DNA of 64,000 nucleotides. Source: Mycobacterium sp. ACS4331. GTDB taxonomy: Bacteria > Actinomycetota > Actinomycetes > Mycobacteriales > Mycobacteriaceae. Both the position numbers and the translations under genes were made by a program. Where the stretch lies: assembly GCF_001667265.1 (NCBI RefSeq), contig NZ_LZHW01000096.1, positions 1 through 64,000 on the forward strand, given 5' to 3'. Every line of letters begins with the position of its first letter. Within the stretch, counting starts at the first letter, position 1. Positions 43,755-52,535 of this stretch are shown here, one piece after another. The notes below the pieces were generated by a model. That model worked only from the letters and a program-made list of their open reading frames with translations. It made no database searches and was not told the DNA's origin.

Positions 43755-46343
43755 CTAGCCGAGGAGTCCCGTGGCGCGCGCTCGCGCAGCCGCCTCGCTC
43801 CGGTTCTCGGCGTCAAGCTTCGCCAGAATCGCCGAGACATGGTGGCCCACGGTCTTCACCGACAGATACAACCGCTTCGCGATCTCGGGATTCGTCAAGC
43901 CATCATCGATGAGGCGCAGCACGTCCACTTGGCGGACGGTGAGTCCAGCCGCGTTGGCCAGCGTGGTGGGACGACGGCGCGCTGGGACCGCGTTGGCGCC
44001 CGCCGACCGCAGGTCCCGACGGACCTTCGCGGCGGTGGCATCGGCACCGAGACGGTCCAGGACGTCGAGCGCCTCTCTGGCACGAACCGTGTCGCCCGAA
44101 TCGATCAGCGCCAGGGCAGCGTCATATGGCGTTGACAAGCAGATGAACTCATCAGCGGCCGCATCGAACTGTCCGTCCAGAAGCAGCCGGTACGGCTTCG
44201 CGACGCCGATCGCGTCACAGGTGCCATCGAGGCGACGCAGCCACATCGCGAGCTCCCCCCGGCTCCACTCCAAACCCTTCATCGGTGGATCCTCGAGAAG
44301 CGCGCGGCACTCGTCGAGCCGATCGTCGGGTTCATCCGTCAACCACGCCCTTTCGACGATCACCGACGCGGCGGCAAGCAGCCGGAACGGTTCGCCGAAC
44401 CGACGGGCCAGACCCCATGCCGCGTCGAGCGCATCCAAGTCGGCGCTCCCCCGTCGCATCGCCACAATGGAGCCGATCAGCAGCGGCCACGTTCGCGCCA
44501 ACGGCATGGTCGGGCTGGCGAGCACCGTGTCCGCATCGATGACGGCCTCGTCCCATTCGCCCCGCAGCAGTTCGAGCCTGGCGCGCACGCCGAGTTGCCA
44601 TACCCGGCAGATCGACAGATCACGGTCGACTGTCAGCGGTAGCCCGACTTCGAGCACCTGCGCGGCCTCGTCCAGGCGCCGGTGCTCCACGTCGAGATAG
44701 GCGAGGTTGCTGTACCCGCCGGAGTAGATCTCGTCGAGATGCTTGGGCGCCGATCTGATGACCGACAGAATCCCGTCCCGGCCGGCGTCGTCGCCGGCGA
44801 GAACAGCACAGAATCCCTCAATGAGACCGATTCTCACCAGCAGCGCGGAATCGCCTGTCCGGTCGGCGATCAACCGTGCCGCAGCCGCCCGCGACGACGC
44901 ACGCTGGACGTCGGTCGCGTGCACCGCAAGATAGGCCTGCATCGCGAATGCATGCCCCAGTGTCACAAGGTCGGTCACATCGGCCGGTTCACCGGTGGCG
45001 CCGAAGACGGTCGCGGCCTGCTCGGCATGGTGTTCGGCAACTGCACGATTCGAGTTCTTCCACTCATAGAGCGCAAGTGCCTGATGGCTTGCGCTCAATC
45101 CCCGCGGGCAACCCAGCTGCTCGCGCAACCCCAACGCACTTCTGCACGCGGCGATGGCGTCTTCCAGTCGGTCGGCGAAGTAGTACTCCCCGGCGACCAA
45201 TTCGAGGAGTTCAGCCTCGATGTCAGGCGGCAGCACCCCACCGTGACGCAGCGCGATCTCATAGAAGGCCATCGCCTGGACATGTGCACCCGCGCGGGCC
45301 GCAGCCCGACCCGCTTCGCGGGCGCAGTCGCGCACCCGCGCGAAATCCCCGGCACCGACCGCATGATGGGTGAGCACAGCCGGATCCTGCTGCCCCACCG
45401 CGTCATACGCTTCGATCATCCTTTGATGCAGGCGGGCGGTGAGCCCGGGAGGGATCACGCTGGCGACTGCGAGTCGGCACAGGTCGTGACGCAGGGCCGC
45501 CCCCCGCGGCCCAGCCTGGGTCAGGTTGGCCGCGTCGAGAGCCTGAAGCGCGGCCGGCCCCACGCCGAGATGATCGAACAGCGGATAGGGCACCGGCCCC
45601 GGTGCGCAGGCGAGCAGATGCAGCGCGTCAAGCGCCAGATCGTCGAGACCGACTGTGCGCGCGAGTATCACGTCACGAACCGTGGTCGGCAACTCCAGAC
45701 CGCTGTGATCGAGCATCTCGGTGATGAAGAAGGCGTTCCCCGCGGTGATTCGATGCAACCACGCCGCGTCGATGTCGCGGTCACCGACCAACCCGGTGAC
45801 GGCATCGAGACTCAGGGGCGGCAGGGACAACATGGAGGCGTCATCACTCCTGGCGACATCACCCAGCAGGGAGCGCACCGGGTGGCTGGCCGACAGCTCG
45901 TCGTCACGCACGATGGCGATGACCAGTGACCGGGTGCGCCGAATCCGCCGGAGCACAAATCTGAGCAGGTCGATCGTGCCCTGATCGGCCCAGTGCAGAT
46001 CATCGAGCACCACGACCGAAGGCCGGGCCACCAGGTCCTCGAAGACGGCGCTGAAGATGTCGTACGCCTGACCGCCACCTCGAAGCATCTGCCGGGTGTC
46101 CGAACCGAGTGACCCGGCGATGTCGTGGATGGGTCCCAACGGACGAGGGGTGGGCAACGGGTCACAGGCGGCACGCAAGACGACCTCGCCACCGGCCAAC
46201 GTGTCCAGAAACGCCTCGACCAAGGAGGTCTTGCCGGCCCCGGATTCGCCCCGCACAACGACGACACAGCCACGCTCTGCTCGCGCGATATCCGCGCGGT
46301 CAGCCAGCTCGGCGAGCTCATCCTCCCTCTCAGTGAGCTTCAC
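43755..46343 (-). CDS. LAL-type transcriptional regulator: AAA ATPase plus LuxR helix-turn-helix
   Basis: 862 residues. Walker A GESGAGKT is at residues 32-39, and Walker B VVVLDDLHW is near 118-126. An RR-LVIAIVRDDE sensor follows, then a long helical, TPR-like middle (about residues 350-770). The LuxR HTH is at about 795-855: LTVRQVDVLRLIDDGLTNPEIAKRL and LSVKTVGHHVSAILAKL. This is the MalT/LAL design, where ligand binding drives ATP-dependent oligomerisation on DNA. Targets are unknown; the nearest candidate is the divergent secreted-protein gene 137 bp away. No sensor kinase is adjacent. Confidence 0.92.
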   Translation of the reverse strand: MKLTEREDELAELADRADIARAERGCVVVVRGESGAGKTSLVEAFLDTLAGGEVVLRAACDPLPTPRPLGPIHDIAGSLGSDTRQMLRGGGQAYDIFSAVFEDLVARPSVVVLDDLHWADQGTIDLLRFVLRRIRRTRSLVIAIVRDDELSASHPVRSLLGDVARSDDASMLSLPPLSLDAVTGLVGDRDIDAAWLHRITAGNAFFITEMLDHSGLELPTTVRDVILARTVGLDDLALDALHLLACAPGPVPYPLFDHLGVGPAALQALDAANLTQAGPRGAALRHDLCRLAVASVIPPGLTARLHQRMIEAYDAVGQQDPAVLTHHAVGAGDFARVRDCAREAGRAAARAGAHVQAMAFYEIALRHGGVLPPDIEAELLELVAGEYYFADRLEDAIAACRSALGLREQLGCPRGLSASHQALALYEWKNSNRAVAEHHAEQAATVFGATGEPADVTDLVTLGHAFAMQAYLAVHATDVQRASSRAAAARLIADRTGDSALLVRIGLIEGFCAVLAGDDAGRDGILSVIRSAPKHLDEIYSGGYSNLAYLDVEHRRLDEAAQVLEVGLPLTVDRDLSICRVWQLGVRARLELLRGEWDEAVIDADTVLASPTMPLARTWPLLIGSIVAMRRGSADLDALDAAWGLARRFGEPFRLLAAASVIVERAWLTDEPDDRLDECRALLEDPPMKGLEWSRGELAMWLRRLDGTCDAIGVAKPYRLLLDGQFDAAADEFICLSTPYDAALALIDSGDTVRAREALDVLDRLGADATAAKVRRDLRSAGANAVPARRRPTTLANAAGLTVRQVDVLRLIDDGLTNPEIAKRLYLSVKTVGHHVSAILAKLDAENRSEAAARARATGLLG

Positions 46344-46480
46344 GCTCGCGGATCGTACCGGTGCTCACAGCCGCCTACCAGGAGATTGCGTGTCTCCCCC
46401 AGTGCGGGACGGATCGGCGCCCGCAAGATAGGGCATTGCGCCCGATGTGGGTGGGGCCCGGCTCGACCAGGGTCTTGGAA

Positions 46481-46972
46481 ATGGTCAACACTCACAAAAA
46501 CGACGTGACTCCGATGTTCGCCTCCGTACGGCGTGTGCTGGGGACACGACTGCTCATTGCCGCACCGGCACTCGCCGCCGTCATGCTGTTGAGCGGACCG
46601 ACCGCTGGGCCCGATGCTGCCCACCGCGCGGTCGATCTCGCCAGCACCGTCGACGCGCCGCTCCCGCTCAGGCCCAACAACGGCGACCAGACCGAACCCG
46701 GCACCACCGCCGAAGAGGAGTGGAATCGGATCGGAGGGAACAACCTCGGGCCCGTGGGCCGACTCGGCGCCGGCAGCGGCGTCTGGGATGTCGGCGCCTA
46801 CGACAAGTGCATGAGGACGCCCGGCCGAGTCGCTGACCTCTGCTGCGTCGAGTCCGGAGGCACCGTCGGCCTGAAGAACGGGTCGTGCGGCGCACCGGCG
46901 CCAGCCCCCGATCCCAAGAAGAATGAACCGAAGCCCAAGCCCAAGCCGCGTGCCAGCGACTACCTCGGCTGA
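46481..46972 (+). CDS. Putative secreted protein with paired cysteines, unknown function
   Basis: 163 residues from ATG 46481; an ATG at 46514 is an alternative. Residues about 16-45 (VRRVLGTRLLIAAPALAAVMLLSGPTAG) form a signal peptide or anchor helix. The exported part is short: an acidic region (GTTAEEEWNRIGG), then a Cys-bearing core (DKCMRTPGR, DLCCVESGG, NGSCGAP) with four Cys, and a Pro/Lys-rich tail (KPKPKPKPRASDY). No family is recognised. It is divergent from the LAL regulator and closed by a strong hairpin at 47003-47055. Confidence 0.7.
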   Translation: MVNTHKNDVTPMFASVRRVLGTRLLIAAPALAAVMLLSGPTAGPDAAHRAVDLASTVDAPLPLRPNNGDQTEPGTTAEEEWNRIGGNNLGPVGRLGAGSGVWDVGAYDKCMRTPGRVADLCCVESGGTVGLKNGSCGAPAPAPDPKKNEPKPKPKPRASDYLG

Positions 46973-47002
46973 CGGACCCCGACACCGCTGACTCCCGTTG
47001 CC

Positions 47003-47055
47003 CCCCGAACGGGGAAGCGCCGCCCACAGGAGGGGGCGGCGTCCCCCGTTCGGGG
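47003..47055. terminator. Strong bidirectional hairpin terminator
   Basis: CCCCGAACGGGG (47003-47014) pairs with CCCCGTTCGGGG (47044-47055), and inside it CGCCGCCC (47018-47025) pairs with GGGCGGCG (47034-47041). A small internal bulge separates the two helices. The stem totals 20 bp with an 8-base loop. It separates the convergent secreted-protein and coiled-coil genes. Confidence 0.85.
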
Positions 47056-47092
47056 TTGGCCTCCGTCGGCCACGTCCGTCAGCCGTTGTCGG

Positions 47093-47767
47093 CTACGCGT
47101 TGTCGGAGCTGGCCTTCCGCTTGGCCTTCTCGGTGTCGGCCAACTCCTCGGCCGTGGCCGCCTCGTCGCGCTTGCGCGCCGCCTCACTGCGTCGTGTCCG
47201 AGCGTCGTCCTGCTTGGCCTCGGCCGCTTTCACCGCGGCCCTCTCCGCGGCGTCGATGCGCGCCTCCTCGGCCCGCTTCGTCGACTCCGCCGATTTCCGG
47301 CGCTGCGCGGCGACCTCGTCTGCGCGCTCCTTGGTCTCGACGGTCCGCTTCGCGGCGGCCTCCTCGGCGACCTGTTTACGCTGCGCGGCGGCCGCTCGGG
47401 CGTTGCGCTGTTTGTCGAGCTTGGCACGGTGCGCCTCGTCGTGGGCGTGCGCGGTGCGCTCGCTCTCCTCATCAAGCTGTCTGCGTGCCCGCTTGCGTTC
47501 CAGTTCGGCCTCCTTGTCGAGAAGCCCAGCCTCGAACCGCGCCGCGCTGCGTTGAGCGATCGCCACGCCACGCATCTCAAGCTCGGAATCGCCCAGCATG
47601 CTCCCGACAGCGGCGTCGACTGCTCCAAACGAACGCTCATAGAGCAGCCTCGCCGGTGCCTCCTCGTCGATTCTCGACACGATGCGCTGCTCGATCAGCT
47701 GAAACGGGAATCGCGCGATCCGGTACTGCGTCCGTAACAGCGCGAAGGGAATCTGAGCCAGATTCAT
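47093..47767 (-). CDS. Alpha-helical coiled-coil protein, Ala/Lys/Glu/Arg-rich
   Basis: 224 residues. The first 60 or so are mixed (IPFALLRTQYRIARFPFQLIEQRIV), possibly an amphipathic surface-binding part. From about residue 85 to the end it is nearly continuous charged heptads (ELERKRARRQLDEESERTAHAH and similar), a long coiled coil. Such mycobacterial proteins are sometimes labelled IF2-like for composition only; no GTPase motif exists here. It starts 28 bp after the CsbD-like gene on the same strand, so the two form an operon. Function is unknown; a stress-related or structural role is inferred from the partner. Confidence 0.75.
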   Translation of the reverse strand: MNLAQIPFALLRTQYRIARFPFQLIEQRIVSRIDEEAPARLLYERSFGAVDAAVGSMLGDSELEMRGVAIAQRSAARFEAGLLDKEAELERKRARRQLDEESERTAHAHDEAHRAKLDKQRNARAAAAQRKQVAEEAAAKRTVETKERADEVAAQRRKSAESTKRAEEARIDAAERAAVKAAEAKQDDARTRRSEAARKRDEAATAEELADTEKAKRKASSDNA

Positions 47768-47795
47768 TGCACACTCCTGTTCTCGCTGCCGCCTA

Positions 47796-48353
47796 TCACG
47801 GCAGGTCAGCGTCCTTCGTCAGCTCGTCGGCCTCGGCACGGATCCGTTTGGCCTCAACCTCAGCCCGTTCCGCGCCGGACAAGGACTGCTGGTAGTCGTT
47901 GATCGCCTCGCCGTAGTGTTCGGTCGCGGCCTTGCGCTCCTGCTCCTCGCGGTTGGCGGCCTGGGCGACCTGGACCTGCGCGGCCTGCTCAGCGTTCGCC
48001 TTCTCCCGCGCGGCGTCGTTGCGTGCGGCCTGCTCGGCGGTCCTGCGCTGCGCGATCTGGTCCTCGCGGATCTGCTGCTGCGCCGCGGCAGCGCGGACAT
48101 GAGCCGCGCCACGCTGTTGGGCGCCGGCAATCTCGGCTGCGCTTGCCAAGTGCTCCGCGCGCTCGTCCTGTGCTTGTGCCACGTTCTCCAGAGCGCTGGC
48201 CGCTCGTCGCTGCTGGGCTTCGTGCCGTTCCAGCTGACCCTCCGCGGTCAACGAGTCATTGCGGGTGATGGCACCCACCAACTCTTTGGCCCTGCCCTTG
48301 ATCGATGCGACGAAACCCTTGCGGGCGTGGTCTGCGGTACCGTCCTCGGCCAT
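47796..48353 (-). CDS. CsbD-like domain plus coiled-coil protein
   Basis: 185 residues from ATG 48353, chosen because AGGAGAGGAGA lies just upstream. An N-terminal CsbD-like segment of about 50 residues (SIKGRAKELVGAITRNDSLTAEGQ, then LERHEAQQRRAAS) resembles small stress-response proteins. A long Ala/Gln/Glu/Arg coiled coil runs to residue 170. There is no signal peptide. It leads a two-gene unit with the downstream coiled-coil gene. The 280-bp upstream region to the Ldt gene shows no convincing SigF box, only a weak GTTTC-N15-GGAAC pair. Confidence 0.78.
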   Translation of the reverse strand: MAEDGTADHARKGFVASIKGRAKELVGAITRNDSLTAEGQLERHEAQQRRAASALENVAQAQDERAEHLASAAEIAGAQQRGAAHVRAAAAQQQIREDQIAQRRTAEQAARNDAAREKANAEQAAQVQVAQAANREEQERKAATEHYGEAINDYQQSLSGAERAEVEAKRIRAEADELTKDADLP

Positions 48354-48633
48354 GTCGAATCTCCTCTCCTCGCCGCCCATGCTGAGGGCGGAGTCGCTGT
48401 CGAGGCCTCTCTGACGAGGTTCCACACAGGAGAATCTTGAAACATCTGCGATCCGAGCCCCAGGTCACAGGGCATCGGGCGGCTGCGGCGCCGCGGCGAG
48501 GGTGCGTCACACGACACGACGCCGGAGGGAAGGACGGTCCACCAGCGGTCTCCGATACGTCTGGCGCAGACGTTCGATGTCCGCACGGTATCGCCAAGAC
48601 CGCCGATTCACGGGCCAACCCAGCAGATTGGCC

Positions 48634-49854
48634 CTAGGTGCTGGAGTTGCCGGCCTTCCACTGCGACCACGGAATGTTCCAGTCCCCGAGCCCGTCTGTG
48701 CCCGGAAGTGTCGAGCCCACGGTGTTCTTCACCTCGACGATGTCGCCACGCTTGGTGTTGTTGTAGAACCACTGCGCGTTGCTGGTGCTCACGTTCAGGC
48801 ATCCGTGGCTGACGTTCGAGTACCCCTGGCTCCCGACGGACCACGGCGCGGCATGCACATAGATGCCGCTGTAGGACATCTGTGTCGCGTATTCGACCTC
48901 GGTGCGATAACCGTTGGGCGAGTTCACCGGGACGCCATAGGTCGAGGAGTCCATGACCAGTTCGGCGAACCGGTCGCCGATGATGTAGGTGCCGTTGTTG
49001 GTGGGCGTGCTGTTCTTGCCCATCGAGGTCGGCATGGTCTTGACCACCTCGCCGTTCACCCGGACGGTGATCGTCTTGGTGTTGTCGTCCGCGGTCGCGA
49101 TCACCTCGTCACCGATGGTGAAGTGCGTGCTCACGTTGTCCTGCCCGAAGAGGCCATCACCGAGATCGACGCCGTAGGTGTTCACCGAGACGTCGACGGT
49201 GGTTCCGGGCTTCCAGTAATGCTGCGGCCGCCAACGCACTTCGCGATTGTTCAGCCAGTAGAACGCACCCTCCACGGGCGGATTCGTGGTCACCTTGATG
49301 GCGCGCTCGGCGGCCACCCGATTGGGGATGTTCTCGTCGAACCGCACTGCGATGGGCTGCCCGACCCCGACGGTCTCACCGTCGTTGGGCAGCACATACG
49401 GCATCGTCAGGTTGTCCGGTGAGTGCGTCTCGAAGGACATCGTCTGCGTCGTCTCACCGCCGAGGCCCAGTGACCGCGCCTCGAGGGTGTAGCGCTTGTT
49501 GTAACCGAGAGGTTCATCCGTCGACCACGTCAGGCCGTCGGCGCTGAGCTTGCCGGCCACCGCGGTGCCCTCTTCGTTGACCATCGACACCGCGCCCAGG
49601 ACACCGTCCTCGGCGGTCACGGTGACCGGCTTGTCAACGGCCACACCCACGGCCCCATCGGTGACCGACGCCGAGAGCTTCGGCACGAGCAGATCGGCGA
49701 ACGGGGTGCCTTTGTCGGCGATCCGCTGGGGTTCAGCCGATTCCGATCCCGCGCCGCACGCGCTCACCCCCAGCACCACACACGGAACCAGCAGCAGCGC
49801 CGCCAGCCAACGTCGACCACCACGCGGACGGGTCACCGATCGGACCTGCCACAT
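48634..49854 (-). CDS. lppS: L,D-transpeptidase lipoprotein (LdtMt5 / LppS type)
   Basis: 406 residues from ATG 49854, with AGGTGGG upstream. The signal peptide carries a lipobox VSAC with lipidated Cys33. Two Ig-like domains follow (about residues 50-245). The catalytic YkuD domain ends with the SHGCLNVS motif, His350 and Cys352 marking the active site, and a C-terminal extension follows. It forms 3-3 cross-links between meso-diaminopimelate residues in peptidoglycan, outside the membrane. It is at the Rv2518c position, next to tRNA-Lys transcribed divergently. Confidence 0.93.
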   Translation of the reverse strand: MWQVRSVTRPRGGRRWLAALLLVPCVVLGVSACGAGSESAEPQRIADKGTPFADLLVPKLSASVTDGAVGVAVDKPVTVTAEDGVLGAVSMVNEEGTAVAGKLSADGLTWSTDEPLGYNKRYTLEARSLGLGGETTQTMSFETHSPDNLTMPYVLPNDGETVGVGQPIAVRFDENIPNRVAAERAIKVTTNPPVEGAFYWLNNREVRWRPQHYWKPGTTVDVSVNTYGVDLGDGLFGQDNVSTHFTIGDEVIATADDNTKTITVRVNGEVVKTMPTSMGKNSTPTNNGTYIIGDRFAELVMDSSTYGVPVNSPNGYRTEVEYATQMSYSGIYVHAAPWSVGSQGYSNVSHGCLNVSTSNAQWFYNNTKRGDIVEVKNTVGSTLPGTDGLGDWNIPWSQWKAGNSST

Positions 49855-50024
49855 ACCTACGTCCCACCTCCACAGCCGGAGCCACCCCTGGATTTCTTGG
49901 CAATAGTCTAAGGGCACCCTGGACAACAAGCGCGACTCCAGCGTCGCGCACGACATTCGCGCAGGTGAGAACAACGATTTCATTCCACGCCGCGATGCCT
50001 GATAGTGTCTCACACGCAGCAAAC

Positions 50025-50097
<73 letters not shown>

Positions 50098-50108
50098 CCA
50101 CAGTCATT

Positions 50109-50138
50109 TCAGGCCAGGCGGATCCCCGCCTGGCCTGA
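50109..50138. terminator. Terminator of tRNA-Lys, shared with the convergent MFS gene
   Basis: TCAGGCCAGGCGG and CCGCCTGGCCTGA make a perfect 13-bp stem with loop ATCC. AGTGTTTG follows on the plus strand. It lies 8 bp after the CCA end and 13 bp before the MFS stop. Confidence 0.85.
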
Positions 50139-50151
50139 AGTGTTTGACGGA

Positions 50152-51702
50152 TCAGTCCGCGGCGTATGACGCGAACACCGCGGCCTCTCGCTCGCGTCCC
50201 GGATACCAGCGCCACACCGCGATCAGGGCCAGCGCCACAAGGACGATGGCGATGACGAACGCGTAGGTCTTACCGGTCGAGAACGCCGTGGCCGCGTCGC
50301 GCAGCAGTCCCTCCGCCGATGCCGGCGGGTAGCTGCCCGCCACGGATTCGGCCTTCTGGTACGACCCGGCGATCCCCTCGGCTGCGGCCTGGCTGGTGCG
50401 TTCGGCCTCCTCGGCGGGCAGTGAGGCGTACGAGGTCATCATCGCACTCGAGTAGGTGATGGTCAGGGCACCGGCCATCAACGCCTGAATCAGCGCACCG
50501 CCGAAGTCTCGCGTGAGGTCCGTGAACGACGAGCCCATACCGGCTCGGTGGGTCGGCAGGCTGCCCATGATCGCGGTCGACGCGGCCGCTCCCGCGAAGG
50601 ACGTTCCGGCGCCCAGGATCGCGTACGGCAGCAGTACGACCCACACCGAGGAGCCCGGATTCCACAGCAGCGCGATGATGACGAACCCGATCCCGATGCA
50701 GACGATGCCCACGCTCAAGGTGAATCGCCCGCCCCTGTTGGTCATCCACCGGCTCGCGACCGGAGATCCGAGGAGGAACGTGAGGGCAGCCGGTATGGTC
50801 GTTGCAGCCGACTGGAAGGTGTTGTACTGCAACACATTCGCGGTGAACTGTTGGCCGATGTAGAGGCCGCCGATCAGCGCGCCGAAGGTGATGCTGCCGG
50901 CCAGCGATGCGATCAGGAAGGTGGGCTGTCTGGCCAGTCGCAGGTCGACGAGGGGACGCTGCGCCGTACGTTGACGCAGAAGGAACAGCGCCGTCACGAG
51001 CACTGCGACCACCAGCAGGATCACCAGTTGGGCGGAGTTGCCCTCGGTGATCTCCTGAACCGCCAGCACCAACGCCGCAACCGCGATGATCGACAACAGA
51101 CCACCGAGATGGTCGACCGGCTCGGTGTCGAGGTCTTCGTCGGGGGGAATCGCCCAGGCCGCGACCACCAGCAGGGCGGCCGCAAACGGTGCGGTGAGCA
51201 GGAACACCGATCCCCACCAGAACCAGAGGAGCAGCGCGCCGGCCACGACACTGCCCAGGAACGCCGTACTTCCGCCGACCCCGGACCACAACGCAATGGC
51301 CCCGGCGCGGGCCTTGCCGCGCCACAGCACCGAGATGAGCGACAGGGTCGTCGGGAAGAGCAGCGCCGCTCCGATGCCCCCGACGATGCGGGCGCCGACC
51401 AGGACGTCCACCGAGGGGGCCCACGCCGCGACCAGCGAGGCGGGCACCGAGACCGCCGCGCCCCACAGCAGCAGCGCCTTGCGGCCATACCGGTCGCCCA
51501 CCGCGCCGAGGTAGAGCACCGTCGCGGCCAACGACATCGTGAAGGCGTCTGCGATGAGGTTCTGCTGGCTCTGCGTGGCGTCGAGGGCGTGAGCGATGTC
51601 GGCGAGCGCCACGTTCGCGATCGACATGTTGATGTTCGCCACTCCCGCCGCGACCAGGAGAACGCCGAGAATCCACGGTGCGCGCGCTGGGCTTTCTTTC
51701 AC
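50152..51702 (-). CDS. MFS exporter, DHA2 (EmrB/QacA) type
   Basis: 516 residues from GTG 51702 (KESPARAPWILGVLLVAAGVANINMSIANVALADI); the longer frame upstream lacks support. About 14 hydrophobic helices are present. DHA2 landmarks: the DRYGRKALLLWGA loop (motif A) and GIGAALLFPTTLSLISVLW. A proton-coupled efflux pump of unknown substrate is inferred. It is the second DHA2 pump in the window. TATATT (minus strand, 51715-51710) lies 7 bp before the GTG with no ribosome site, so the message is probably leaderless. Confidence 0.88.
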   Translation of the reverse strand: MKESPARAPWILGVLLVAAGVANINMSIANVALADIAHALDATQSQQNLIADAFTMSLAATVLYLGAVGDRYGRKALLLWGAAVSVPASLVAAWAPSVDVLVGARIVGGIGAALLFPTTLSLISVLWRGKARAGAIALWSGVGGSTAFLGSVVAGALLLWFWWGSVFLLTAPFAAALLVVAAWAIPPDEDLDTEPVDHLGGLLSIIAVAALVLAVQEITEGNSAQLVILLVVAVLVTALFLLRQRTAQRPLVDLRLARQPTFLIASLAGSITFGALIGGLYIGQQFTANVLQYNTFQSAATTIPAALTFLLGSPVASRWMTNRGGRFTLSVGIVCIGIGFVIIALLWNPGSSVWVVLLPYAILGAGTSFAGAAASTAIMGSLPTHRAGMGSSFTDLTRDFGGALIQALMAGALTITYSSAMMTSYASLPAEEAERTSQAAAEGIAGSYQKAESVAGSYPPASAEGLLRDAATAFSTGKTYAFVIAIVLVALALIAVWRWYPGREREAAVFASYAAD

Positions 51703-51709
51703 CGGTGTC

Positions 51710-51715
51710 AATATA
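51710..51715 (-). promoter_or_regulatory. -10 box for a leaderless MFS transcript
   Basis: TATATT on the minus strand ends 7 bases before the GTG start codon at 51702, placing the expected +1 on the start codon itself. No -35 hexamer is evident, which is common in mycobacteria. Confidence 0.5.
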
Positions 51716-52012
51716 GGAGCCGGGTGAGCGGCGGACCGGACGCCACGCCCAGTCAGCAATACCCCGTCACCCACCGGACGATGCGGACCGGACAACACGT
51801 CGTCACGTACGTCAAAATGTGCTGTGTGCGGCTGTCGCCCTCCCCGGCTGGGGTCCGGAAAACAGAACCGCCGGTAACGGGAACATGCCGCCGGTCCGAT
51901 TTTCTATGCGTTCTACTGCGCATATCGCCGAGAACACTGCTACCATCGAGTTAGCTGCAGCACACTGCAGATGTCGTTCCCAGTCCACGCCGCAACCCCA
52001 CGAGGTTTAGCT
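51716..52012. other. Gene-free stretch upstream of the MFS gene
   Basis: About 300 bp with no credible coding region on either strand. Its centre (about 51895-51960) is less GC-rich than usual. It contains a repeated CTGCAG pair (51955-51960 and 51965-51970). It may hold the MFS promoter and that of the small plus-strand candidate gene at 52013. Confidence 0.5.
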
Positions 52013-52189
52013 ATGTCGACGGCACACCGCCCTCTCGGTGACGATCTGGGAACCCCTGGCGGCCGCCACACGCTAACTTCACAGCCACCCGCGGCTGGTC
52101 CGGTGCAGATTCGAAGCTGCAGCCGTATCGGGATGTCGGCCAATCCGCCGGGCTTCCAGTGGTCCTTCGGGTGGTTTCGGCGCCGGTAA
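52013..52189 (+). CDS. Candidate small protein, 58 residues
   Basis: 58 residues from ATG 52013, with GAGG 8 bp upstream. It is basic and rich in Gly, Pro, Ser and Trp/Phe at the C-terminus (QWSFGWFRRR). No helix, signal or family is recognised. Support is limited to the ribosome site and the gap it fills (51703-52200). It could be a chance frame in GC-rich DNA. It converges on the DUF3618-type gene with 11 bp between. Confidence 0.3.
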   Translation: MSTAHRPLGDDLGTPGGRHTLTSQPPAAGPVQIRSCSRIGMSANPPGFQWSFGWFRRR

Positions 52190-52200
52190 CGACGGGGCGA

Positions 52201-52428
52201 TCAGCGGTTGCGGATCCGGCGGATCACCAACACGACCGTGAGCACACCCAGGCCCGCGAGTGAGATCGTCACGGCCGGCTTCTGCACGAAGGCCAACGCC
52301 TTCGCCTTGGCATCGTCGGCGATTCGCTGGGGGTTCGCCCGCTCAGCCAGCAGGTCCACCGTGGACGCGAGCTGCGTGCGCGCCTGATCGATCTCCTTCT
52401 TGATCTCTTCGGGATCTCGATCCGCCAC
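52201..52428 (-). CDS. DUF3618-type small membrane protein (Rv2520c type)
   Basis: 75 residues from GTG 52428, chosen over two upstream in-frame starts because GGAGG is 6 bp upstream and the M. tuberculosis counterpart has the same length and opening (V-DRDP). The N-terminal part is helical: DRDPEEIKKEIDQARTQLAST and VDLLAERANPQRIAD. One transmembrane helix follows near the C-terminus (AVTISLAGLGVLTVVLVI), then basic residues RRIRNR. Function is unknown. It is divergent from bcp across 107 bp, with a possible SigF box upstream. Confidence 0.85.
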   Translation of the reverse strand: MADRDPEEIKKEIDQARTQLASTVDLLAERANPQRIADDAKAKALAFVQKPAVTISLAGLGVLTVVLVIRRIRNR

Positions 52429-52478
52429 GCTCATCCTCCAAGTCGTACCGGCCACGCTGGTGTGTGCCCCTGCCGCAC

Positions 52479-52506
52479 TACCCTAGATCAGCACCGAGCG
52501 AAATCC
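52479..52506 (-). promoter_or_regulatory. Possible SigF promoter for the DUF3618-type gene
   Basis: On the minus strand GGATTT (52506-52501), 17 bases, then GGGTA (52483-52479). The -10 half is perfect for SigF, and the -35 half deviates from GTTT. It lies 50 bp upstream of the GTG at 52428. Confidence 0.4.
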
Positions 52507-52535
52507 ACGCACCGGTGGACAGGAGGGAACCGACC

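Noticed and set aside
51940..52143. 67-codon minus-strand frame upstream of the MFS gene
   Set aside because: There is no ribosome site, and the composition is typical of chance frames; the plus-strand candidate at 52013 is slightly better supported.
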